From the NCBI GenBank assembly GCA_963169175.1, contig CAUJFK010000018.1, positions 1-24,606 on the forward strand: 24,606 nucleotides of DNA. Direction: 5' to 3'. The position numbers and the translations under genes were made by a program. The DNA is from Acidobacteriota bacterium. GTDB lineage: Bacteria > Acidobacteriota > Blastocatellia > Pyrinomonadales > Pyrinomonadaceae. Below the pieces are notes generated by a model. It did not search any database. It was not told the DNA's origin and saw only the letters and a list, made by a program, of their open reading frames with translations. Below are positions 7,187 through 16,647 of the stretch, piece after piece (position 1 is the stretch's first letter; every line of letters starts with the position of its first letter).

Positions 7187-8323
7187 CTATCCGGCCGAGG
7201 CGATTTTCAGATCGATCAGCGAATCGAGCGGCGTATATTCAAGGTTCTGCGATTGGGCCACCGCATCGTAAGTCAGCTTGCCGGCGTACGTATTCACGCC
7301 TTCGGCCAGGCCCTTGTCATCTTTGATGGCGCGTTCAAAGCCTTTGTTTGCCAGATCAAGCGCATACGGCAGCGTGGCATTGGTCAAGGCAAACGTCGAG
7401 GTACGCGGAACCGCTCCCGGCATATTTGCGACGCAATAATGCAAAACGCCTTCTTCATAATAGGTCGGATTTGAGTGCGTCGTTGCGTGCGTTGTCTCAA
7501 AACATCCGCCTTGATCAACGGCAACGTCCACAAGTACCGAGCCGTTCGGGACAAGATGCAGCATTCCGCGAGTTACAAGCTTCGGGGCCGCGGCACCAAC
7601 GACCAGTACGGCACCGATAACAAGATCGGCATGCGAAACTGCTTCCTCGATCGCGTATGGCGACGATGCAAGCGTTTGCACCTTTGAAAGAAAAATATCG
7701 TCAAGCTGACGAAGTCGGTCGAGGTTGCGGTCAATAATCGTGACCTTTGCGCCCAAACCAACAGCCATTTTCGCGGCCTCCGTACCCACGACACCACCAC
7801 CGATGATGACGACATTTGCCGCCGGTACACCGGGCACGCCGCCAAGCAGAACGCCTTTGCCGCCATTCATTTTTTCGAGATATGTTGCACCGACCTGCAC
7901 CGACATGCGTCCGGCGACCTCAGACATCGGCGTCAGCAGCGGCAAGCGGCCTTGCTTGTCCGTGATCGTCTCGTATGCGACGCCCGTGACATTCCGCTCC
8001 ATCATTTGCTTGGTCAGCTCGAATTCAGGCGCGAGGTGCAGATAGGTGAAAAGCAGCTGATTTTCATGCATCCGCGGATATTCCGGCGCGATCGGCTCCT
8101 TGACCTTGACGATCATATCGCCCGTCTGCCAAACCTCGTCGGCACTATCCAGGATCTTTGCACCGGCCTTCACATACGCATCATCAACAAAACCCGATCC
8201 TTCGCCAGCCGACTTTTGCACAAACAACTCGTGCCCTGCCCCAACCAAAGCATGCACGCCAGCGGGGGTCAAACCAACGCGGTATTCATTGTCCTTTATC
8301 TCTTTCGGCAATCCGATCTTCAT
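7187..8323 (-). CDS. ald: Alanine dehydrogenase
   Basis: NAD-dependent enzyme interconverting L-alanine with pyruvate and ammonia. The opening MKIGLPKEIKDNEYRVGLTP is typical. Known catalytic and binding positions fall at the standard numbers: Arg15 (NEYRV), Lys75 (KVKEP), His96 (TYLHLAP) and Asp270 (VAVDQGG). The Rossmann fold is IIGGGVVGTEAA with the acidic strand end TIID (Asp198), as expected for NAD. Length 378 is close to the usual 371. ATG 8323 is supported by CTGGAG seven bases upstream. The gene appears to stand alone, between two repeat-filled gaps. Confidence 0.97.
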   Translation of the reverse strand: MKIGLPKEIKDNEYRVGLTPAGVHALVGAGHELFVQKSAGEGSGFVDDAYVKAGAKILDSADEVWQTGDMIVKVKEPIAPEYPRMHENQLLFTYLHLAPEFELTKQMMERNVTGVAYETITDKQGRLPLLTPMSEVAGRMSVQVGATYLEKMNGGKGVLLGGVPGVPAANVVIIGGGVVGTEAAKMAVGLGAKVTIIDRNLDRLRQLDDIFLSKVQTLASSPYAIEEAVSHADLVIGAVLVVGAAAPKLVTRGMLHLVPNGSVLVDVAVDQGGCFETTHATTHSNPTYYEEGVLHYCVANMPGAVPRTSTFALTNATLPYALDLANKGFERAIKDDKGLAEGVNTYAGKLTYDAVAQSQNLEYTPLDSLIDLKIASAG

Positions 8324-8413
8324 TAGTGATCTCCAGTTTTACATTTTGATATTAAGGCAAACAGTAATTCTATCTATTTTCAAGGATTTATTAAAGCCAG
8401 CCAAGCTATCCAG

Positions 8414-8540
8414 AAGCCCGTACGAAGTAGGGCCGATCCATGCCGCTAAATAAAACGCCGTAACATAGTGCGGGCCGCTTGGTCCAACAAACTTTAGTTT
8501 GTTGCTCCGGCCACATATCGCCCTTACTTCGTGCGGGCTT
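8414..8540. repeat. Inverted repeat filling the ald/recQ gap
   Basis: The left arm AAGCCCGTACGAAGTAGGGC (8414-8433) is complementary to 8520-8540, with one substitution and one indel over 21 positions; about 85 bases separate the arms. A second hairpin (8485-8504) sits inside. A related word occurs at 23246-23268. The 227-bp gap holds no gene I can support; a short plus-strand frame that begins inside the inner hairpin is not gene-like. Confidence 0.65.
8485..8504. repeat. Perfect 9-bp hairpin with TT loop
   Basis: CAACAAACT-TT-AGTTTGTTG is a perfect inverted repeat. Its stem length, TT loop and the CT/AG closing pairs match the hairpin at 5953-5972, while two stem positions differ by compensating changes, so both belong to one dispersed family. 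Confidence 0.75.
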
Positions 8541-8550
8541 GCGCATTTTT

Positions 8551-10710
8551 TTACATCGCAGCCATTACAGCCCGGATCTCACCGTAACTGTAATCATCGC
8601 CCAACGCAGTTTTAACCGGGCCGATAAGGCTCGGCTCCTGGTTTTCTTCGATCGCTTTGCGTATTATCTCGATCTTCTCCAGCGGAACGATCTGGTCAAG
8701 CCGAAGCTCGCCGCTTGCGACAAATCGGGCCAGATGGCCTTCAATTGTGCTTAGACCGAGGCCGCGCGATTTGGCTATCTCTTCCATCGATTTCCCTTCG
8801 CGAAACATTTCATACGAAATGTGATAAGTATCCTTGCCGAATACGTCGCGTTTTGTGCGTTGTTTGCGTTCGCGTTTCGGGGATTTTAGATCGATGCGCG
8901 AAACGAGTCCGTTCTTTTGGCAATAGTCCTTGATCGACCGCAAAAAATCGGCTCCGTATTTGTCGAATTTCAGATCGCCGACGCCTGAGATCTTTAGCAA
9001 TTCCCAATCGGCTTGCGGCAGATAGGTCGCCATTTCGACAAGCGTCGCGTCCGAAAACACGACATACGCCGGCACGTTCTCGCTATTTGCAAAGCGGGTT
9101 CGAATCTCCCGCAGTTCATCGAGCAAAGCCTGAATGTACGGATGCGAAACTTCCGGGACCAGCTTTTTCGTTTTCTCTTCCCTGACCTTTGCCTTTATCA
9201 GTTTGACCGGCACGTTTCCGGCCAGCACGTCCATGCTTTTTTCCGTCAGCTTGATCAACGGAAACTGGCCTTCGGTCTGCGAGAGAAATCCCTGGGCGAT
9301 CAGGTCTTTGAAATGATCGAACCACGCGTCTTTCGAAATATCGGCCCCGACGCCGTAAGTTTTTATGTTTTTATGCTCGTCGCGGATGCTTTGTGCCTGC
9401 GAGCCGCGAAGAAAATCGATCATGTAATTCAAGCCAAAATTCTGTCCCGTGCGGTAAACCGCGCTCAATGCTTTTTGGGCGATGATCGTTCCGTCAAATC
9501 GTTCAAAAGTCGTCGTGCAGTTGTCGCAATTGCCGCAATCGTCGGCCAGTTCCTCGCTAAAATAATTGAGCAGGAACCGCCGCCGGCACGATCTCAGCTC
9601 GCCGAATTTGCCCATCTGGTCGAGCTTTTTCAGCATTATCGCCGATTGCGACGCGTTGCCGTCAACCTCCGCAAAGCCTTTCAACTTAATAACATCGGCC
9701 CAGCTAAAGAAGAGCAACGATTCGCTCGCCAGCCCATCGCGCCCCGCGCGGCCCGTTTCCTGATAATAGCTTTCAATATTTTTCGGCAGATCCATGTGGA
9801 CGACAAACCGTACATTCGATTTATCGATGCCCATGCCAAACGCGATGGTCGCGACAATGATCTTTGTTTCGTCGCGGAGGAATGAATTTTGATGCGTGTC
9901 GCGCATCTGTTTATCGAGCCCCGCATGGTAGGACAATGAGCTAAAACCTTCGTCGCGAAGGTCGGCCGCCAGCGCTTCGACCGAAGCGCGGCTTAGGCAA
10001 TAGATTATTCCGCTTTGGTCCTTTCGGTCTTCGAGAAAATCGAGCAGTTGGTCAAAGGAATTCCGCTTCGGTTCGACGCGGTAGGAAATATTCGGACGGT
10101 TAAAACTCGATAAAAAAAGCTCGGCGTCGCCTATCTCTAACCGATCAAAAATATCTTTACGTACAAGCTTATCGGCCGTGGCCGTAAGTGCAATAACCGG
10201 TATCCGCGGAAATTCCTTTTTCAGCACCGCGAGCTTTAAATACTCCGGCCTGAAATCGTGTCCCCAGCTTGATATGCAGTGCGCCTCGTCGATCGCAAAC
10301 AGCGAGATATTTGTGCTTCGGATAAATTCCAAAAACTGATCGCCGCTCTGCAACAGACGCTCGGGGGCGACATACAGCAGCTTCAACTTTCCGCTCCGCA
10401 CATCCCGAAAAACCTGAACCTGCTCGGCCGCCGTCTGTGTCGAATTCAAAAACGCCGCCTCAACACCATTCGCCTTTAGCGCATCGACCTGGTCCTTCAT
10501 CAAAGCGATAAGCGGCGAAATCACCAATGTCAACCCATCCAGCATCAACGCCGGAATCTGATAACAAAGCGACTTCCCGCCGCCCGTCGGCATCAGCACC
10601 ACACAATCCCGCCCATCCAAAACAGCCCCGATCGCCGCCTCCTGATTCATCCGAAACGAATCATAGCCAAATTGGTGTTTGAGAATTTCGCGGGCTTCTT
10701 CGATTGCCAT
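8551..10710 (-). CDS. recQ: ATP-dependent DNA helicase RecQ
   Basis: 3'-5' DNA helicase of recombination and replication-fork repair. In order: Walker A MPTGGGKSLCYQ (residues 40-51), DEAH box AIDEAHCISSWGHDFRPEY, motif III ALTATA, motif VI QETGRAGRDG, the RecQ zinc domain (CRRRFLLNYF, then CGNCDNC), a winged-helix RQC region, an HRDC domain (PYIQALLDELREIRTRFA to LRSIKDYC), and a C-terminal helix-turn-helix extension (SYEMFREGKSMEEIAKSRGL). The 719 residues from ATG 10710 cover a full-length enzyme with the extra tail; an upstream in-frame TTG (10776) adds 22 residues with no family match. No strong ribosome site. It borders the accessory island and is divergent from vapBC. Confidence 0.96.
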   Translation of the reverse strand: MAIEEAREILKHQFGYDSFRMNQEAAIGAVLDGRDCVVLMPTGGGKSLCYQIPALMLDGLTLVISPLIALMKDQVDALKANGVEAAFLNSTQTAAEQVQVFRDVRSGKLKLLYVAPERLLQSGDQFLEFIRSTNISLFAIDEAHCISSWGHDFRPEYLKLAVLKKEFPRIPVIALTATADKLVRKDIFDRLEIGDAELFLSSFNRPNISYRVEPKRNSFDQLLDFLEDRKDQSGIIYCLSRASVEALAADLRDEGFSSLSYHAGLDKQMRDTHQNSFLRDETKIIVATIAFGMGIDKSNVRFVVHMDLPKNIESYYQETGRAGRDGLASESLLFFSWADVIKLKGFAEVDGNASQSAIMLKKLDQMGKFGELRSCRRRFLLNYFSEELADDCGNCDNCTTTFERFDGTIIAQKALSAVYRTGQNFGLNYMIDFLRGSQAQSIRDEHKNIKTYGVGADISKDAWFDHFKDLIAQGFLSQTEGQFPLIKLTEKSMDVLAGNVPVKLIKAKVREEKTKKLVPEVSHPYIQALLDELREIRTRFANSENVPAYVVFSDATLVEMATYLPQADWELLKISGVGDLKFDKYGADFLRSIKDYCQKNGLVSRIDLKSPKRERKQRTKRDVFGKDTYHISYEMFREGKSMEEIAKSRGLGLSTIEGHLARFVASGELRLDQIVPLEKIEIIRKAIEENQEPSLIGPVKTALGDDYSYGEIRAVMAAM

Positions 10711-10782
10711 GCAAAGTATATTGAGAAAGAAATTATAATTTGGTTCAACTTGATTCTCAACGCTGGGACACCTCAACGTAGA

Positions 10783-10820
10783 TTGACAGAATCATACGAT
10801 TGATGCATACTCGTATGCAT
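10783..10820 (+). promoter_or_regulatory. vapBC promoter with overlapping palindromic operator
   Basis: A perfect -35 TTGACA (10783-10788), a 17-base spacer and a -10-like CATACT (10806-10811, 4 of 6) form a good sigma70-type promoter. The perfect palindrome ATGCATAC-TC-GTATGCAT (10803-10820) covers the -10 and runs into the vapB ATG at 10819. This is where a VapB or VapBC complex would bind for autorepression. Transcription would be expected to begin at about the start codon, giving a leaderless message. Confidence 0.7.
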
Positions 10821-11013
10821 GAGAACTACCGTAATAATTAAAGACGATGTACTACAACAAGCCTATGAAATGACCGGTATCCGCGAAAAGACGGCTTTGT
10901 TACATGCCGGACTAGAGGCTCTAATTGAGAAGAAAGCTCGTGAACGATTGATCGCATTGGGCGGCTCTGCACCTGATTTTAAAGCGGGGAGACGACGAAG
11001 GCCAAAAAAATGA
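10819..11013 (+). CDS. vapB: VapB-family antitoxin
   Basis: A 64-residue antitoxin. The N-terminal MRTTVIIKDDVLQQAYEMTG segment is the ribbon-helix-helix-like DNA-binding half seen in VapB proteins, and the basic C-terminal tail (GRRRRPKK) is the likely toxin-binding or disordered part. It overlaps vapC in an ATGA, the usual toxin-antitoxin arrangement. A palindrome overlaps its start codon and -10 box (10803-10820). There is no room for a ribosome binding site after the predicted transcription start. Confidence 0.88.
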   Translation: MRTTVIIKDDVLQQAYEMTGIREKTALLHAGLEALIEKKARERLIALGGSAPDFKAGRRRRPKK

Positions 11014-11369
11014 TACTTGTCGATACGTCAGTCTGGGCAGATCACCTACGAGCCGCTGACGCCGATCTCAGCGCTCTACTGGATAGCGGTGGCGTAGTCG
11101 TCCATCCTTTCGTAATTGAAGAACTCGCTTGCGGCTATCTTCCCGTAAGAAATGAATTCTTGAAGATGCTGCACAAAATGCCTCAAGCCCCCCTGGCCTC
11201 ACATCACGAAGTCCTTGCTCTCATAGTTAGCCATAAACTCTACGGAACCGGCTTGGGTTCAGTAGATGTCCATATCATTGCCTCTGCGATGCTCGGAAAG
11301 ATCAGGATTTGGAGTCGAGATAAGGCCCTGGCGCGAGAAGCTGAACGTCTGGGACTCGTCATCAATTAG
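11010..11369 (+). CDS. vapC: VapC-family PIN-domain toxin
   Basis: PIN-domain ribonuclease, the toxin partner of VapB; members cut tRNA or rRNA. The metal-binding acidic residues are all present: Asp5 (MILVDTSVW), Glu38 (VIEELACG), Asp86 (SVDVHIIA) and Asp104 (WSRDKAL). At 119 residues it is slightly short but complete for this subgroup. It starts inside the stop codon of vapB (ATGA), so the two are cotranslated from the vapB promoter. Target specificity cannot be read from the sequence. Confidence 0.92.
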   Translation: MILVDTSVWADHLRAADADLSALLDSGGVVVHPFVIEELACGYLPVRNEFLKMLHKMPQAPLASHHEVLALIVSHKLYGTGLGSVDVHIIASAMLGKIRIWSRDKALAREAERLGLVIN

Positions 11370-11483
11370 TACATCTTCCTCATTTTTTGTGCTTGCGTGG
11401 ATGAGTGGAAAACTTATTTAGTTTTGTGAGTGTCCAAGAAACGAGGTGGCGTCCCGTCAGGTGGAATTTCTTTTCTCATTCTT

Positions 11484-12242
<759 letters not shown>

Positions 12243-12245
12243 GGA

Positions 12246-12977
12246 TTAAGCTCTGGAATTAAACTCAACTAACTTCTGCCATTCGATTGTGCCGACGCTA
12301 TCGCAAAAAGTGTTTGAGAATTCTCGAATAAATTTATTGAGCGTTTGAGAATAGGATTCTATGAATTCATCATTTCGTTCTTTCGCCTGATGTCCCAACG
12401 GAACAATTAAATCGGTGTAAAGATTTTCATTGCCGGAAATAAATTGCCAGAAACGTTGGCCGCAGTATTTGTGATAATCGCCCTTGTCTGGTGAATTGTC
12501 ACGACCGTAGCAACAACCATTTATGGCGGAAACAACAATCCTAGAATTACTTGTCCGGATGGTTTTTGCCGCTGTCTTAAAAATGCTTCGCATCTTGTCA
12601 ATTTGCGAAGAGTTGCCCCAGTTAGGGCCGGATTTAATTGTGACGATGAATCTAACCCCATCCAAATCAAACTCAAGGTCAATTCCCGGAATACCTGATT
12701 TCCAACCGTGATAGACGTTTTGATTGATAAAGATTGCCAGACCTTCAAGCCAATCACCGAAAACACCCTCTTCACTTGAAGAAATATGGGCATCAACAAT
12801 CTGTCTAACGATTTCATCAGATGTCAGGATGTGTTTGGCCTTGTAAAGATAAGGATTTTTCCTTTTCAGAACGGTCGAAAGCTTTAGCTCGTTCAAACTC
12901 TCGATGCGCTTTTGGTGGAATATCCCAATATTTTGCTCAACGTATAGCGTGACGTCGCTCAGGTTCAATTTGCCCAT
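12246..12977 (-). CDS. PmeII-like type II restriction endonuclease
   Basis: Restriction partner of the methyltransferase directly upstream. The 243-residue protein resembles the PmeII family of type II enzymes: LYVEQNIGIFHQKRIESLNE, LKRKNPYLYKAKHILTS, EEGVFGDWLEGLAIFIN, then a PD-(D/E)xK-like site formed by GIDLEF (Asp100, Glu102) and TIKSGPNWGNSSQ (Lys115), and VSAINGCCYGRDNSPDKGDYH. The ATG lies inside the end of the methyltransferase gene (41-bp overlap), so the two are one transcript. Local base composition is much more AT-rich than the flanking housekeeping genes, consistent with transfer. The recognition site cannot be predicted. The family name is from recognition of motifs, not a search. 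Confidence 0.85.
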   Translation of the reverse strand: MGKLNLSDVTLYVEQNIGIFHQKRIESLNELKLSTVLKRKNPYLYKAKHILTSDEIVRQIVDAHISSSEEGVFGDWLEGLAIFINQNVYHGWKSGIPGIDLEFDLDGVRFIVTIKSGPNWGNSSQIDKMRSIFKTAAKTIRTSNSRIVVSAINGCCYGRDNSPDKGDYHKYCGQRFWQFISGNENLYTDLIVPLGHQAKERNDEFIESYSQTLNKFIREFSNTFCDSVGTIEWQKLVEFNSRA

Positions 12978-13800
12978 TCTTGCCGTTTGACTCGAAAAGC
13001 GGTAATGCCAGCTTTTCTTTGACCATTTCTACATATTCGGGAACTATTTCGATACCAATTGCGTTTCGACCGAGACGATTTGCCACTATAACCGTAGTTC
13101 CAGACCCCATAAATGGATCAAGAACGGTATCATCTCCATCTGTGAAGAGTTTTATAAACCATTCAGGAAGTTCTTCGGGAAACGCCGCACTATGATTCTT
13201 GTTGTTGCACTCAGTCGCAAGATGAAGAACGTTTGACGGGTATGCCATTGTTCGTCCTACCCAATTCGAAATATTCTTTCCGAATCCACTGCCAACCCGT
13301 GAATTGTCGCGAGTTTTGTCTGTCTCAGAGAGATTCCTTAATCTGGACTTGGCCCAGTCACCCATTGGAACCATAACCGCCTCTTGATTCATCTTGAAAT
13401 CTCGTTGCTTATTGAATTGGAGCAACCGTTCCCATGAATCTCGAAATCTATTCGGCCATTTTCCTGGGTGTGAGTTCTTTTTGTGCCAAATGAACTCCTC
13501 GGTCCATAACCAGCCTTGCTTACGCATAGCAAGGATAAGTTCCATAACATACGTGCTTCGTTCGCCGTCAACAACCTTTTCTTTAATATTCAGAATAAAA
13601 GTCCCGCTAGGTTTAAGTACACGTCTTAATTGCCGTCCAATCGGCAAAAACCAATTGAGGTACTCTTCGGGGGAAATGCCTCCATATGTTGACTTCCGCT
13701 GATCAGCGTAAGGTGGCGACGTGACGATAAGATCAATCGAATCATCCTCAATTTGGTTGAGCTGCGTTTTGGCGTCGCCCGGAAGAATTTTATTCATCAT
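12937..13800 (-). CDS. Type II DNA methyltransferase (SPPY class)
   Basis: Modification enzyme of the inserted system. The catalytic motif is TSPPY (residues 27-31), near the N-terminus, and the S-adenosylmethionine motif DPFMGSGTTVIVANRLGRNAIGIE (begins at 228) is near the C-terminus, the beta-class order. SPPY is more common in N4-cytosine than in N6-adenine enzymes, so N4-methylcytosine is the more likely product but this is not certain. The 287-residue length is normal and all motifs are intact, so it is probably active. Two adjacent ATGs (13800, 13797) are both possible starts. The 3' end overlaps the endonuclease gene. The region is AT-rich relative to its surroundings. Confidence 0.9.
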   Translation of the reverse strand: MMNKILPGDAKTQLNQIEDDSIDLIVTSPPYADQRKSTYGGISPEEYLNWFLPIGRQLRRVLKPSGTFILNIKEKVVDGERSTYVMELILAMRKQGWLWTEEFIWHKKNSHPGKWPNRFRDSWERLLQFNKQRDFKMNQEAVMVPMGDWAKSRLRNLSETDKTRDNSRVGSGFGKNISNWVGRTMAYPSNVLHLATECNNKNHSAAFPEELPEWFIKLFTDGDDTVLDPFMGSGTTVIVANRLGRNAIGIEIVPEYVEMVKEKLALPLFESNGKNGQIEPERRHAIR

Positions 13801-13824
13801 CGTGATCTTATAAATTTAATCGAT

Positions 13825-14190
13825 TCAAGTCGCATTCGCAATTGGTAGTTTATTTAGGCGGACGGCCATCATTACGAGATAGGCCATCATCTGGTTGCCT
13901 TTGTCGCCCTGGCCGACGACGAAGCCCTTAAATGCTTCAAGCATTCGCCCGACCTGGTCGGGTTCGCTTATGAGTTCGTTGTAAGTCTCGGCCGCGGAAA
14001 GGTTCCAGTGCCACGTATCGTCGAACGCCCTTATCTGCGAATCCGCCTCGACGCCGCTTTCGTTCTTAAAAAGCACGTTGTAGTTGCGGTTCGAGTTGAA
14101 CGGCGGGTCGAGATAGATCAGGTCAACCGATTCCGTTGCGATGTACTCGCGAAGAATTTTTAGATTATCGCCATAGTAAAGAGTGTTCAT
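13825..14190 (-). pseudogene. N-terminal piece of the Mod-type adenine methyltransferase
   Basis: The protein opens MNTLYYGDNLKILREYI and VDLIYLDPPFNSNRNYNVLF, which contains the DPPF catalytic motif of N6-adenine methyltransferases, then FDDTWHWNLSAAETYNEL and MMAYLVMMAVRLNKL. It then departs from the family, where RVLKPTGSIYLHCD is expected, and stops after IANAT. The rest of the gene reappears at 12242-11484. The break coincides with the start of the restriction-modification cassette 25 bases downstream. The methyltransferase cannot be active because the cofactor motif is on the other piece. Confidence 0.82.
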
Positions 14191-14201
14191 GTGTCATACG
14201 G

Positions 14202-14252
14202 CTAAATATCGACCACGTCTATCTGAGCCTTCTGCAATTCTGCCAGCTGCAT
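14202..14252 (-). pseudogene. Remnant: second, diverged copy of the aldehyde dehydrogenase 3' end
   Basis: On the minus strand this reads MQLAELQKAQIDVVDI and a TAG stop; the intact aldehyde dehydrogenase ends GKLQKAQIDAVEI and TAG. The DNA aligns without gaps from the stop codon inward: 14202-14239 against 14934-14971, 31 of 38 identical, including a 16-base exact match (TGAGCCTTCTGCAATT at 14224 and at 14956). Several of the differences are silent or conservative, so this looks like the 3' end of a diverged homologue rather than a fresh duplication. No further dehydrogenase sequence is seen upstream, where an in-frame stop occurs at 14256-14258. Confidence 0.75.
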
Positions 14253-14276
14253 TGCCTAAGACGGTTCGGCCAAAGA

Positions 14277-14498
14277 CTAAGCTGCGATCAGGTCGGATTC
14301 CTCGATAAATCTATTGGGATGAAGCGACAAGTACTCGTTTACCTCAAAATTCATTCGAGCAAGCTCGGAGACAAATCCGCCCGCGGATAATTCATAGACT
14401 TTCGGGTTAGTTTCTACATTGCGTAAATGAAGAACCTGACTTCGAAACCGTTCAATGCGATTCAGCGTTCCTTCTAGTTCTTTATCATTTTGAATCAT
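14277..14498 (-). CDS. Small helical protein, partner of the nucleotidyltransferase-fold gene
   Basis: A 73-residue, mostly alpha-helical protein of unknown function (MIQNDKELEGTLNRIERFRS ... ELSAGGFVSELARMNFEVNE). I do not recognise a named domain; small proteins with a similar 'SAGGF..E..RMN.EV.EYL' motif occur next to toxin-antitoxin-like genes, from memory only. ATG 14498 is chosen because GAGG lies nine bases upstream and the start overlaps the stop of the upstream gene by 14 bp, implying coupled translation. The frame is open further upstream but only within the other gene. The size and pairing with an NTase-fold protein recall MNT/HEPN-type pairs, but it is shorter than HEPN proteins and no RxxxxH motif is visible. 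Confidence 0.65.
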   Translation of the reverse strand: MIQNDKELEGTLNRIERFRSQVLHLRNVETNPKVYELSAGGFVSELARMNFEVNEYLSLHPNRFIEESDLIAA

Positions 14499-14933
14499 GT
14501 CCGATAACCTCAACGATCCCACGCCGCGTATCATCGCGTTTGTATTGCCAATCTTCCACCGCCGCATGTTCACCGCCCATGGCGGCAAAACTTCTCAACC
14601 AGAATATGCTTGCGCCCTCGTATTCCTGAGCGGCTAAATTATTGAAAATAACAGATGCTTCGCCGACTACGGCCGTAGGATCAAACGAATCATTCATCAG
14701 CAAAAAAATGTCTATATCATTCGGGTCAACTTTATCAGTGACAAACGAGCCGAAGATAATGAAGCGTTTCAACTCCCCGGTTCCAACAGCAAAATCATAT
14801 ATTCTGACCAGACGGTGTGCAATTCCTCGCCGCCTCGGATTCTGCGTGCCAAAATGTTCGACAACTTCATCGAGTGTCGATTCATAAACACCGACTGGAA
14901 GGTCGCCATTATCGTCGAATTCCGGAAACAACA

Positions 14934-14934
<1 letters not shown>
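14485..14934 (-). CDS. Nucleotidyltransferase-fold protein (DUF6932-like)
   Basis: A 149-residue protein with the minimal nucleotidyltransferase signature: GSF at residues 62-64 followed by DPNDIDIFLLM, giving Asp73 and Asp75 as the metal-binding pair. The N-terminal LFPEFDDNGDLPVGVYESTL and EVVEHFGTQNPRRR and the C-terminal DDTRRGIVEVI are what I associate with the DUF6932 family, of unknown function. The GTG start overlaps the TAG of the aldehyde dehydrogenase gene by one base (TAGTG), and GGAG inside the last dehydrogenase codons is its ribosome site; it is thus translated as an appendage of that gene. The downstream small helical protein overlaps it. A toxin-antitoxin or regulatory adenylylation role is an inference. 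Confidence 0.75.
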
Positions 14935-16463
<1,529 letters not shown>

Positions 16464-16559
16464 GTTAGATATTATTTGCCCTTGACCGGGCTACCCTTAT
16501 TTCATTTCACCTAATTTTATAGTGTCCTTATCGTGTGGCCTGTGCCGCAAATTTTCTTC

Positions 16560-16640
16560 TTGACGCTTCTTTGCGGCCTTTGCGTGAAGCCCGGCTTTTT
16601 CTCATGCAAAGCTCGCCAATAACGCAAAGAGACGCGATGT
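16560..16640. repeat. Low-complexity inverted repeat upstream of the aldehyde dehydrogenase gene
   Basis: The 184-bp gap between the aldehyde dehydrogenase gene and the protease gene contains CTTTGCGT (16578-16585) and its complement ACGCAAAG (16622-16629), plus several 'ctttgcg/gcaaag' words between them. It looks like another member of the dispersed repeat class and may double as a transcription stop for the protease gene. No small gene was found in the gap. Confidence 0.5.
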
Positions 16641-16647
16641 AAAATAC

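Noticed and set aside
8479..8754. Plus-strand frame starting in the ald/recQ gap
   Set aside because: Begins inside a hairpin repeat and continues antisense to recQ; no motif.
9013..9885. Long open frame on the plus strand (about 290 codons)
   Set aside because: It lies antisense within recQ, has no recognisable motif and only exists because of recQ codon usage.
10710..10776. Longer RecQ start at a TTG
   Set aside because: The 22 extra residues have no RecQ similarity; ATG at 10710 matches the usual N-terminus.
14202..14252. A separate small peptide gene (16 residues)
   Set aside because: Its whole length matches the end of aldehyde dehydrogenase and there is no ribosome site; better read as a remnant.
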